Origin: Actinopolyspora lacussalsi
GTDB lineage: Bacteria > Actinomycetota > Actinomycetes > Mycobacteriales > Pseudonocardiaceae
DNA length: 64,000 nucleotides
Reading direction: 5' to 3'
Assembly (NCBI GenBank): GCA_030803735.1
Contig: JAURUC010000001.1
Location: 1,063,501 to 1,127,500 of the forward strand
Below, in pieces: positions 56,595-64,000 of the stretch (positions are counted from its first letter, which is position 1; each line of letters opens with the position of its first letter). A model generated the notes under the pieces. That model was not told the origin of the DNA and ran no database searches. It was given only the letters and a program-made list of their open reading frames with translations. A program made the translations under genes and the position numbers.

Positions 56595-57476
56595 CTAGGC
56601 GGTGGCTGCCCCGGTAGCGTCCTCGGCGCCGACCACTGCCAGTGGGCAGGGGGCGTGCACGACGAGGGAACGGCTGGTCGAGCCGAGCAACATCCCGTGG
56701 AATCCCCCGGTCCCCCGGTTACCCACCACGAGCAACTGGGCGTGGGAGGCCACCTCGAGCAGGGTGCGTACGACGTGTCCGGTGATCAGGAGCTTTTCCA
56801 GCGACACGTCGGGGTAGTCCTCCTGCCATCCGGCGGTCCGTTCGGAAAGCAGCGCGCGGTCCGATTCGGTCCCGGAGGGCGATGAGTGGTCGTCCTTGCC
56901 GACGTGCACGGCGGTCAGCGCCACCCCGCGAGCCGAGGCGTCCCGGAAGGCGAACGCCACGGCGGCCGAGCCGGCAGGGGAACCGTCCACACCGACCACG
57001 ACGGGCAGGGAGCGGTGTGCCGGATCGCGCGAATGCTCGTCCCGTACCACCACTGTGGGAACGCGCGAGTGCCCCACCAGTGCCATCGCCACCGAACCGA
57101 CCAGCATCCCGCTGAAACCCCCGAGTCCGCGCGAACCGACGACGGTCAGCAGGGCGCCGTGGGACTCCCGCAACAGCGCAACGGCCGGCGGAGCCTCGAT
57201 TACGCGGGTCTCGACCCCGATGCCGGGTACGGCAGCGCGCACGGCTTCGCTCGTGGTGTGCAGTGCTGTCCGCGCCTGGGCGCGGAGTCCGTTGCGCAGG
57301 GCACGCAGCGGAACGAGAAAACGTGGATATCCCCGTTCCGGCATCGCGTACCCGTGCACCAGCCGCAGTACGGCCGAGCGACGCCGTGCTTCGTCGGCGG
57401 CCCACAGCGCGGCCCGCACCGCCGAGTCCGAGCCGTCGGTTCCCACGACGATCCTGCCGTTGCGCGAAGTGGCCAT
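56595..57476 (-). CDS. Tandem-domain universal stress protein
   Basis: A 293-residue two-domain USP. Motifs: IVVGTDGSDSAVRAALWAAD and GSRGLGGFSGMLVGSV in domain 1; PVVVGVDGSPAGSAAVAFAF and GNRGTGGFHGMLLGSTS in domain 2. Domain 1 has an insert around YPRFLVPLRALRNGLRAQAR. The start is uncertain: ATG at 57476 begins the first domain, but the frame stays open with plausible residues up to 57593 and a GGGAGG lies about 60 bp upstream. Convergent with the flavin-binding protein gene. Confidence 0.88.
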   Translation of the reverse strand: MATSRNGRIVVGTDGSDSAVRAALWAADEARRRSAVLRLVHGYAMPERGYPRFLVPLRALRNGLRAQARTALHTTSEAVRAAVPGIGVETRVIEAPPAVALLRESHGALLTVVGSRGLGGFSGMLVGSVAMALVGHSRVPTVVVRDEHSRDPAHRSLPVVVGVDGSPAGSAAVAFAFRDASARGVALTAVHVGKDDHSSPSGTESDRALLSERTAGWQEDYPDVSLEKLLITGHVVRTLLEVASHAQLLVVGNRGTGGFHGMLLGSTSRSLVVHAPCPLAVVGAEDATGAATA

Positions 57477-57630
57477 ACCCGGATGGTCGGGCAACAGCGC
57501 ACAGATCGCCCGCGCCGATCGAGCCTCCCGACACGTTTCGGAGATGTCGGGCATCGGTCCTGGTGCACCGGCGTCCGGAACGGTGCTCGACACGGCTCGC
57601 CGGGGTAGGAGAGATCAGGCGGGAGAGGGA

Positions 57631-59064
57631 TCAGCTGTCCCGGATCCGCACCCGTACGGTCTCGGTGCCGGTGGCCTCGACCGTCACCGTTCGGGCGCCC
57701 GGTTCGGAGGTGAGCCGTCCGCCGCGCACCGTTACCGAGTAGCCCGATTCGTAGTGCCGGTCCGAGACGTAGATCTCGGTGGGCTTCGGGATCGTCGGAT
57801 CGGGTCGATAGGTGTACTCGAACTGCCCCGTGGTGGCGTCGAAACGCATCGACTCGGGCGTCCCCGCCGTGGCCTGCGGATAAGTTCGGACCAGTTGGTC
57901 CCCTATCTCGGAGCGGAAGGGGTCCTCTCCGGGATCGGGCCCGAAGATGCTCTCGTAGTGCCAGTAGTGCCAACCCACGAACCTGCTGTCGGCCCGTTCC
58001 AGCGTGTTGGCCAGCACCCGCGGATCGCTGTCGCCGAACTCGGTGACCACGGCGGGCACGTTCGTGCGTTCGACGAACGAGTCCGCGTTTTTCCAGGTCG
58101 TATCGTGCTGTGCGGAGCACACTCCGACCAGCTGTTCTGGTAGCCCCAGGTAGATGGCGGCTTGGCTGGCTATGCAGTAGTCGTGGAACGAGAACACCAC
58201 CTGCTCCGCGGCTATCCGGGGTGTCAGTGGTGGCTCGGCCATGTGGGTGGGCATCAGCTGGTTCCAGGTGGCGTTGGGTTCCCAGAACACCGGAACGTCC
58301 GGATCGGTCCGACGGATCCGGGCGGTCAGCTTCTCGTGCACCTCCTGGTACCTGCGGTCGAAGGCCGGGCAACCGGCCGGGAAGCAGCTCGGGAACGCGG
58401 CACCGGGCCAAGGCTCGTTCAGCAGTTCGATGCCGAGCACCGCCGGTTCGTCAGAGACGCGTTCGGCCAACGCGGCCAACGCGTCACCGAGATAATCGAT
58501 GGCCCCGTCGCTGTTGCTCCACACCTCGCTCCACGCCTTGTTCATGCTGGGCATCAGGTAGTACAGCGGAAAACCCGGATTCGGTTCTCCCGGAAACGGC
58601 TCGGTTTCCACCGCCCAGTCGGGAAACCCGTTTCCGCCCCAGTCGGGGCCGAGCCCGTCCTGGTGGTTGTCGAGCAGGACGTGTATTCCCTCCTCGCCCA
58701 GGGTGTCGACAACCTGGGCCACCCGGTCCAGGTAGGCCTCGTCGACATCACCGCTTCGTGGCATCAGGCCGTCGAACGAGACACCGAGCCGGACGGTGTT
58801 GAAACCGTGTCCGGCGAGGAGTTCGGCGTCACGAGCGGTGACCGTGAAACCGTCGCCCGGTCGCACGTAGGGCGCGGTCTTGTCCACGTTGTTCACACCG
58901 TGCAGCAGCATCCTGCGGCCGTGCTCGTCGACCAGCCAGCGCCCGGAAACCCGCAGCCCGCTCTGGATCTCCGAAGTCTCCTCGGATTCGGCGTGCCCGG
59001 GAACACCGCTGAGCAGCCCCGCCGCCGTCGTCATCGCGAGCAGCGTCGGAATCAGTCGCCGCAT
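57631..59064 (-). CDS. Secreted glycoside hydrolase family 5 protein, endoglycoceramidase-like
   Basis: A 477-residue secreted enzyme with a signal peptide (MRRLIPTLLAMTTAAGLLSG, cleavage near GHA). The TIM barrel has the acid/base glutamate in GIELLNEPWPGAAF and the nucleophile glutamate in PAVVTEFGDSD. LLDNHQDGLGPDWGGNGFPD is characteristic of endoglycoceramidase-type GH5 members, which release the glycan from glycosphingolipids. A C-terminal ~80-residue beta domain follows (EIYVSDRHYESGYSVTVRGG). The real substrate may be another glycolipid. Confidence 0.85.
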   Translation of the reverse strand: MRRLIPTLLAMTTAAGLLSGVPGHAESEETSEIQSGLRVSGRWLVDEHGRRMLLHGVNNVDKTAPYVRPGDGFTVTARDAELLAGHGFNTVRLGVSFDGLMPRSGDVDEAYLDRVAQVVDTLGEEGIHVLLDNHQDGLGPDWGGNGFPDWAVETEPFPGEPNPGFPLYYLMPSMNKAWSEVWSNSDGAIDYLGDALAALAERVSDEPAVLGIELLNEPWPGAAFPSCFPAGCPAFDRRYQEVHEKLTARIRRTDPDVPVFWEPNATWNQLMPTHMAEPPLTPRIAAEQVVFSFHDYCIASQAAIYLGLPEQLVGVCSAQHDTTWKNADSFVERTNVPAVVTEFGDSDPRVLANTLERADSRFVGWHYWHYESIFGPDPGEDPFRSEIGDQLVRTYPQATAGTPESMRFDATTGQFEYTYRPDPTIPKPTEIYVSDRHYESGYSVTVRGGRLTSEPGARTVTVEATGTETVRVRIRDS

Positions 59065-59107
59065 GTCCTCTCCCCCGAGTTTCGGCGTCAGTGGTGCCCG
59101 AAACTAT

Positions 59108-59122
59108 ATGAATAAAATTCAT
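59108..59122. promoter_or_regulatory. AT-rich palindrome between the GH5 and lipase genes
   Basis: ATGAAT-AAA-ATTCAT is a perfect 6+3+6 palindrome in the divergent intergenic region, 44 bp upstream of the GH5 start. It is strikingly AT-rich for this genome and could be an operator shared by both lipid-active enzymes. Confidence 0.45.
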
Positions 59123-59301
59123 TTATGCCGACTCCGCGGCGACGATTTCACCGGATCGGCGGCAGACCTGCCCCGACTGCGGAGCTCACCGAAACGGTGC
59201 ACAGTGATCCCTCTTTCCGGCTAGTGAAACACCATCGTCGATCATGTTTTGCCACAGTGGCCCGAAGCGAGGAGAACAGAAGAGCTGTTGAGGGGACTCC
59301 G

Positions 59302-60195
59302 GTGCCAGCAAGGTACATCCCCCGTTCCGTTCCCTCGGATCCACCAGAACCACCTTCGAATCCCTGGGAGAGTTTCGTGCCCGTTGTCGAGATCGACCAC
59401 AAAACGACCGGATACAACCTCGGACACGCGTACTGGCTGGCCCGGGCGGCCAGGCTTTCCTACGAGGACGAGTCTTCGATACGCGAGAAGATCGCGGAAT
59501 GGGGATTCGACCGTTGCCGGTACTTCCACAGTGAGTTGGATTCCTCGCTTCCCATCGAGGACACACAAGGCTTCGTCGCCGCCAGCGCCGACATGATCAT
59601 CGTGGCCTTCCGAGGGACCGAGCCGAAGCAGCTCAAGGACTGGCTGTCCGACGCCAACGCGCTCGTGGAATCCGGCCCTGCGGGCAGGGGCAAGGTGCAC
59701 CAGGGATTCAGCCAGGCCCTGGATTCGGTGTATCAGGATGTGAAAGCAGCGGTAGACGAGTTTCGGGACAACGATCAGACACTGTGGTTCATCGGTCACA
59801 GCCTCGGCGGAGCCCTTGCCATGCTCGCCTCGGCACGCATGTACTTCGAGGATCCAGGGCTGCTCGCCGACGGCGTCTACACCTTCGGCCAACCACGTAC
59901 CTGCGACAGGGGACTGGCCGGTGACTACGACGAGGTGTTCACCGACCGGACCTTCCGATTCGTCAACAACAACGACATCGTGGCTCAGGTCCCCCCGGAA
60001 CCCGTTTTCCACCACGTGCAGCACGTCCGCTATTTCGATACCGACGGCGAGCTGCACCATCGGATCTCCACATTCGACGGTCTGACCGACAGCCTCGCGG
60101 GCTTCACCTCGGACGTGTCCGCTCCCGCGAGTGACGGTCTCCGTGACCACTTCGTGGACAACTACGTGGCACTGCTGGAAGCGAAGGTGAGCTGA
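59302..60195 (+). CDS. Class 3 lipase family protein
   Basis: A 297-residue lipase_3 (fungal lipase-like) hydrolase. The nucleophile is in TLWFIGHSLGGALAMLASAR, the acid in RFVNNNDIVAQVPP, and the histidine in GLRDHFVDNYVALL. The oxyanion region is IIVAFRGTEPKQLKDWLSDA. No clear signal peptide, so it may be cytoplasmic despite the family habit of secretion. The GTG at 59302 with GAGGGG upstream is preferred; the frame is open back to 59125. Divergent from the GH5 glycolipid hydrolase. Confidence 0.85.
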   Translation: MPARYIPRSVPSDPPEPPSNPWESFVPVVEIDHKTTGYNLGHAYWLARAARLSYEDESSIREKIAEWGFDRCRYFHSELDSSLPIEDTQGFVAASADMIIVAFRGTEPKQLKDWLSDANALVESGPAGRGKVHQGFSQALDSVYQDVKAAVDEFRDNDQTLWFIGHSLGGALAMLASARMYFEDPGLLADGVYTFGQPRTCDRGLAGDYDEVFTDRTFRFVNNNDIVAQVPPEPVFHHVQHVRYFDTDGELHHRISTFDGLTDSLAGFTSDVSAPASDGLRDHFVDNYVALLEAKVS

Positions 60196-60305
60196 GACGG
60201 AGCACCGCACAGCGGGTCGTTCGCGGCCCGCGGCTCCGCCCCGGCTCGGCGTAGCCGAAATGCGACCTCGCTCCGCTCGGGGGACCGTGGCGGTGGAGGG
60301 GTGCG

Positions 60306-60758
60306 ATGACTGGGGAGACCACCTATCGGATCACTGTCGGGATCGACGGCTCACCGGCCTCGAAAGCGGCACTCCGCTGGGCGGTTCGGCAGGCCGAACT
60401 CACCGGCGGGGAAATAACGACCGTGATCGCCTGGGACTACCCACCGATCTACGGTTGGGAAGTACCGAACGGTGCGGATCTCGACAACGACGCGGCACGG
60501 ATCCTCAACGCCGTGCTCGCGGAGACCTTCGGCGACGAGGCATCCGTTTTCCCGCACCGCGAGGTGGTCCAGGGCCATCCGGCCAGAGCGCTGCTGGACG
60601 TGGCGAACGAGACGGCGGCCGCACTGATCGTCGTGGGCAACAGCGGTCACGGCGGTTTCACCGGCGCGTTGCTGGGATCGGTCAGCCAGCACTGCGTGGC
60701 CCGTGCCCGCACACCGGTCGTGGTGGTACGGGCTGAGCAGCACGACGGCTCCGGATGA
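60306..60758 (+). CDS. Single-domain universal stress protein
   Basis: A 150-residue UspA protein. It starts YRITVGIDGSPASKAALRWA and has the full ATP loop GNSGHGGFTGALLGSVSQHC. GGAGGGG precedes the ATG. It shares the unusual domain start with the next gene (IAWDYPPIYG versus IAWAHPSYYG), so the two are tandem duplicates and probably one transcript. Confidence 0.9.
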   Translation: MTGETTYRITVGIDGSPASKAALRWAVRQAELTGGEITTVIAWDYPPIYGWEVPNGADLDNDAARILNAVLAETFGDEASVFPHREVVQGHPARALLDVANETAAALIVVGNSGHGGFTGALLGSVSQHCVARARTPVVVVRAEQHDGSG

Positions 60759-60831
60759 GGTACGAGGAATCCACGGCAACCGCTCCCGCTCCTGGCCAGC
60801 TACGAACCGGTCGAAAGCACGGGAGGTCCCG

Positions 60832-61269
60832 ATGAGTACCGAGCAGGAACGAGTGGTCGTCGGGGTGGACGGGTCCGCGGGCGCCGCGGAAGCACTGTCA
60901 TGGGCACTGCGCTACGCCTCCAACAGCGGAGCGGAGATCACCGCCTTGATCGCCTGGGCACACCCGAGCTACTACGGCTTGGGCGCTCCGATTCCGGAGG
61001 AGGACTTCGACCAGCGGGCCGAACAGCAGTTGGCGCGGGCGGTCGCCGACGCCGTCAGCCAGCTCGGAGTCGATGTCGGTGTACAGCAACGAGTGGTGCG
61101 GGGAATTCCCGCGCGAGCCCTGCTGGACGCGGCCGAGGACGCCGATCTGCTGGTCGTGGGCAGCCGGGGGCACGGGGGTTTCACCGGCGCGTTGCTCGGA
61201 TCGGTCGGTCAACACTGCGTACACCACGCGCCGTGTCCGGTGGTCGTGGTACGCGAACGCGGCGAATAG
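60832..61269 (+). CDS. Single-domain universal stress protein
   Basis: A 145-residue UspA protein: VVVGVDGSAGAAEALSWALR at the start and GSRGHGGFTGALLGSVGQHC as ATP loop, the latter almost identical to the preceding gene. GGGAGG lies 6 bases before the ATG at 60832. The 73-bp gap and high similarity point to a recent tandem duplication. Confidence 0.9.
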   Translation: MSTEQERVVVGVDGSAGAAEALSWALRYASNSGAEITALIAWAHPSYYGLGAPIPEEDFDQRAEQQLARAVADAVSQLGVDVGVQQRVVRGIPARALLDAAEDADLLVVGSRGHGGFTGALLGSVGQHCVHHAPCPVVVVRERGE

Positions 61270-61487
61270 CGGACCCTGTTGACGCGGCTCTCGCCGCGCT
61301 CACTCGGTGTGACCTCTCGCGAATCCTCACCCCGGAGGCCGGACATCGAGCAGCGGGTTCACTCACGCACGTTCGAAAGCGTTCAGGTGCCCGTTCACGA
61401 CGAATGGGACTGCTCGATCGCTCGTGAAACGACATCATGGCCTGGACATGAATCGTCGCCACGGGCGAATTCGAAGGGTTGGCAGCG

Positions 61488-62393
61488 ATGAGCGCGGAGC
61501 GGACCGGCAAGGTCGTCGTCGGATTCGACGAACTCGAACACTCACGGCAGACGGTACGGTGGGCCGCTTTCGAAGCGGCCAGCAGACAGCGGACGCTGCT
61601 GATCGTCCGCGCCATCCCCGTACCGTTGGAACAGATCACCCGCATACACCTGCCCAGTGAGGCGGTGGAGTCCGAACCGCTGCGCACCGAATCGGAGAAC
61701 GAACTCCGGGCCATGGTGGCCGAGTGTCGTGCGGAACTTCCGCGGCTGGAAATGGAAACCTCGATACGGATGGGGCACCCGGCCAAGATTCTCGGCGAGG
61801 CCGCGGAGGGGGCCGAGATGTTGGTGCTGGGACCCCCGGAGCAGACACAGCCCTGGCGGGTGCTGCTCGGCTCCACCTCTGCCGAACTGGTTCGCACCGC
61901 CGAGCTTCCCGTGGTGGTGGTTCGGGGCGAGCGGGAGAACGAACGGATCACCAATAGCCCGGACGAGTTCACCAGAGTGGTGGTGGGTGTCGACGGTTCC
62001 CGAGGCAGCCAACGTGCCATCGAGTTCGCCTACGAGTTCGCCTTCCGCCACGACGCTGAACTGATCGCCCTGTTGGCGTGGAACGAGATCCGCAAGTACG
62101 CCCTGTCCGTCTCCGCGCGGCGCAAACTCAACTGGGAAGAGGCGCACGAGACCTGTCAACGGGTGCTTTCGGAATCGGTGGCCGGACAACGTGAGAATTA
62201 TCCGGACGTCGTGCTGCGGAGCGAGGTGGTGACCAATGAGGGAGCCGCGGACGCGTTGTTCTCCGCCTCGGAACAGGCCGATCTGTTGGTCGTGGGCAGC
62301 CACGGCAGGGGACCGATCAGATCGAGCCTGCTCGGCTCGGTCAGCTACGCCGTCGCACACTACGCACAGTGCCCGGTGGCCGTGGTCCACTGA
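61488..62393 (+). CDS. Tandem-domain universal stress protein with a degenerate first domain
   Basis: A 301-residue USP. Domain 2 is complete (VVVGVDGSRGSQRAIEFAYE; GSHGRGPIRSSLLGSVSYAV). Domain 1 starts VVVGFDELEHSRQTVRWAAF and its loop reads LGPPEQTQPWRVLLGSTS, lacking the G-xx-G pattern, so it probably does not bind ATP. This split between an active and an inactive half is known in other tandem USPs. The ATG at 61488 has only a weak AAGGG upstream. Confidence 0.88.
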   Translation: MSAERTGKVVVGFDELEHSRQTVRWAAFEAASRQRTLLIVRAIPVPLEQITRIHLPSEAVESEPLRTESENELRAMVAECRAELPRLEMETSIRMGHPAKILGEAAEGAEMLVLGPPEQTQPWRVLLGSTSAELVRTAELPVVVVRGERENERITNSPDEFTRVVVGVDGSRGSQRAIEFAYEFAFRHDAELIALLAWNEIRKYALSVSARRKLNWEEAHETCQRVLSESVAGQRENYPDVVLRSEVVTNEGAADALFSASEQADLLVVGSHGRGPIRSSLLGSVSYAVAHYAQCPVAVVH

Positions 62394-62470
62394 CGTTCTC
62401 CCGGGCACCGGTGCGCTGACGGCAGTGGGTGCATCCGCGGAAACCGAGCGGAGCAAGCCCCGCGGCGTTA

Positions 62471-62740
62471 CTAGGTGTGGAAGTAGGCCGGTTCACCGGT
62501 GGACTGCTCGACGTCGGCGATGGAATCGTCCAGCAACTGGTGCGCCAGCTGTGACAGCGCACGCGAGGCGGCGAGTTCGGCACCGATCCGCGGAATGTTG
62601 CTGTCGTGCGGATTGCGGCGGGCCAAGCCGTTGGCCCGGACCTCCGGCTGGTGCTGCCGGTGCAGTCTGGCCTCGGCGTGTGTTCGGTCCTCGCGTTCGT
62701 CGATGAAAATCGTCACCGACCATTCCTCTGTGGCGATCAT
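62471..62740 (-). CDS. DUF1876 protein (Rv1738-like)
   Basis: An 89-residue protein matching Rv1738 and the DUF1876 family along its length: EEWSVTIFIDEREDRTHAEA, NGLARRNPHDSNIPRIGAEL, ASRALSQLAHQLLDDSIADV. Rv1738 is among the most strongly DosR-induced mycobacterial genes and structurally resembles ribosome hibernation factors; a role in dormancy-linked translation control is inferred. ATG at 62740 with AAGGGAAGAAG upstream. Confidence 0.9.
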   Translation of the reverse strand: MIATEEWSVTIFIDEREDRTHAEARLHRQHQPEVRANGLARRNPHDSNIPRIGAELAASRALSQLAHQLLDDSIADVEQSTGEPAYFHT

Positions 62741-62974
62741 GATCTTCTTCCCTTCGCCCACGAGTACTCGGAAGCGCTTCTTCCGGGCCCGTCCGGTGCT
62801 GTACGGGTCCCGATGCTGTACGGATCTCGCATCCGAATCGCCGACATTGTCCGGACGGGAATCATCGGGCTCACATTCGTGCGGCTGCCCGGTGTCCCCA
62901 TGATGGTGGGCACACCGTTATCACCACAAGTGATCGAGTTGTTGACGGAAAGACCGCACCAATTTTTGCGAATA

Positions 62975-63409
62975 TTACTCACGCACCGCGGGAATTCCGC
63001 GCAGCTGAGTAGCCAGTGCCCAGATCACCACCACGTCCACCGCGATGATCAATACCGACCACAACGGTTGGAACGGGATGAACAGGAAATTGCCCAACGC
63101 GCTCACCGCGACGATCACGATACCGGTGACGCGCGCCCAGCGCCGTCGCGACAGCAGCGCCGCACCGGTGGCTCCGACCAGCAGGCCCAGCGCCACGTGC
63201 ACCCATCCCCAAGCCGTGATGTCGGCACCGAAGAAGTAACCCCCGGCAACCACGTAGAACGAACTCTGCAGCAGTGCCGTGAGGCCGACAACGACGTGGA
63301 AAAGCCCGATGATCACCATCAGCACGCTGGCGAACATCTCCACACCGCTGGCCAGGACTCCGTGGGAACGGTCGACCGGGGATCCGGTCCCGTGCTCGGC
63401 GTGTGCCAT
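62975..63409 (-). CDS. Four-span membrane protein (DUF7144-like)
   Basis: A 144-residue membrane protein with four hydrophobic segments: SVLMVIIGLFHVVVGLTALL, ADITAWGWVHVALGLLVGAT, VTGIVIVAVSALGNFLFIPF and VLIIAVDVVVIWAL. It resembles small actinobacterial DUF7144-type proteins, which have no known activity. ATG at 63409 with GGGGAG upstream; an in-frame ATG at 63427 is possible. It is in the DevR-type island and may belong to it. Confidence 0.7.
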   Translation of the reverse strand: MAHAEHGTGSPVDRSHGVLASGVEMFASVLMVIIGLFHVVVGLTALLQSSFYVVAGGYFFGADITAWGWVHVALGLLVGATGAALLSRRRWARVTGIVIVAVSALGNFLFIPFQPLWSVLIIAVDVVVIWALATQLRGIPAVRE

Positions 63410-63550
63410 CTGCCAACACTCCCCCATCAAACGTAGCCGGTGATTCGGATCCGTTTCGTCAAGCGGCACCGGCTGAACACCGCTGCAGCAGAACAACGGA
63501 AACGGGCCGATCGACGAGTTCAGCCTAGGCAGGACACATCACGCCCCATA

Positions 63551-63564
63551 GGGCACAAGGTCCC
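63551..63564 (-). promoter_or_regulatory. DevR-box-like motif, site 2
   Basis: Minus-strand GGGACCTTGTGCCC between the divergent DUF7144-like and DUF3040 genes. It is similar to site 1 (56036-56049) and to mycobacterial DosR boxes. A GGGCCGATCGA stretch around 63503 is a weaker second candidate. Confidence 0.45.
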
Positions 63565-63717
63565 GTGGGAGCGGCGCCGCACGACCGCTGGCGTGCGGAG
63601 GCGTCAACCGCGTGTCGTGACCTCGTCAACCGGGAACGAATGACATAAGACCCTTCGGAAGCGCCACCGGTCACGACGATGCTTGCGGTGACGACACCAC
63701 GGCCTGGGAGGTGGGCC

Positions 63718-63984
63718 ATGCTCGATCGGTACGAACGGCGCAGGCTGGACGAGATCGAGCACCAGCTCAGCGGTGACGACCCCCACCTGGCCGAACTCAT
63801 GAGCAACGAGGGTTCCCGCCGGTCTCGCGGGCTGCGGTTCAACCTCCGCACGGGGATAATCGTCTTCTCCTACGCGTGCGCGCTGCTGTGCCTGGTGCTC
63901 GGTGAAGGAGCGGGCTTCTTCCTGGGGGTCGCGCTCGCGACCGTGATGATCGGGCTGTACGACTGGACGATGCGTGCCGTTTGA
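63718..63984 (+). CDS. DUF3040 family membrane protein
   Basis: An 88-residue paralogue of the gene at 46533-46793. It starts MLDRYERRRLDEIEHQLSGD and has a hydrophobic C-terminal half with two spans (IIVFSYACALLCLVLGEGAG; LGVALATVMIGLYDW). GGGAGGTGGG precedes the ATG. Its location behind a DevR-box-like motif suggests stress control. Function unknown. Confidence 0.8.
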   Translation: MLDRYERRRLDEIEHQLSGDDPHLAELMSNEGSRRSRGLRFNLRTGIIVFSYACALLCLVLGEGAGFFLGVALATVMIGLYDWTMRAV

Positions 63985-64000
63985 ACCACTGCGGCCCGGT

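Noticed and set aside
57477..57593. Longer start for the USP gene at 56595
   Set aside because: The extra ~39 residues read plausibly, but no USP similarity begins before residue MATSRNGRIVVG; left as an alternative only.

Overview
The window is about 64 kb of high-GC actinobacterial chromosome. The gene content (WhiB-family regulator, ESX secretion-associated genes, DevR/DevS two-component pair, MurT/GatD, Ku/LigD end joining, DUF397/XRE pairs, many GTG and TTG starts) points to a filamentous actinomycete of the Pseudonocardiales/Actinopolyspora type. That placement is inference from gene families; no rRNA is present.

Region by region. 1-8.6 kb: end of a beta-propeller gene, a lipoate-protein ligase homologue, an alpha/beta hydrolase, a GNAT acetyltransferase, a TetR/acyl-CoA dehydrogenase divergon, a second TetR next to a membrane protein and a CPBP protease. 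8.8-15.9 kb: cell wall and signalling, with the lipid II flippase MurJ, an 885-residue PAS-GGDEF-EAL protein with an added C-terminal sensor region, and the MurT/GatD lipid II amidation pair. 16.3-19.1 kb: small VOC and DUF5996 genes. 19.2-24.5 kb: a three-gene formate dehydrogenase operon whose catalytic subunit is a selenoprotein. An in-frame UGA at 23913-23915 is followed by a hairpin with a GGUCU apical loop at the same distance as in the E. coli formate dehydrogenase genes. 24.7-29.6 kb: an ESX-accessory cassette (helical protein, DUF3558 lipoprotein, PPE-like protein, EspG) and an XRE/DUF397 regulatory pair. 29.7-32.2 kb: an MFS drug exporter with its divergent TetR. 32.3-37.2 kb: the complete selenocysteine machinery (selD, tRNA-Sec, selA, selB), which serves the UGA codon 8-13 kb away. 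37.4-43.3 kb: Ku, a ClpC-type AAA+ unfoldase, a universal stress protein and a LigD polymerase domain.

43.7-50.5 kb is mixed housekeeping: an ATPase-like regulator, a gamma-glutamylcyclotransferase, an NAD(P)-binding fusion protein, a cold-shock protein, a quinone reductase, an iron-siderophore binding lipoprotein behind a clear iron box, and a WhiB protein. 51.2-64 kb resembles the mycobacterial DosR dormancy regulon gathered in one place. It has devR and devS (the latter with the heme-GAF histidine context), a CBS-pair Hrp1-like protein, an Rv1733c-like membrane protein, a flavin split-barrel protein, five further universal stress proteins, an Rv1738-like DUF1876 protein and small membrane proteins. 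Two divergent intergenic regions in this island share a GACYTTGTGCCC motif that resembles a DevR box.

The main threads are a split but complete selenocysteine system built around one selenoprotein in the window, and a redox/hypoxia island. Less conventional signals are a three-copy AT-rich dispersed repeat, several perfect long inverted repeats (notably a 16-bp one just upstream of the selenoprotein start), and two very small genes with strong ribosome binding sites.
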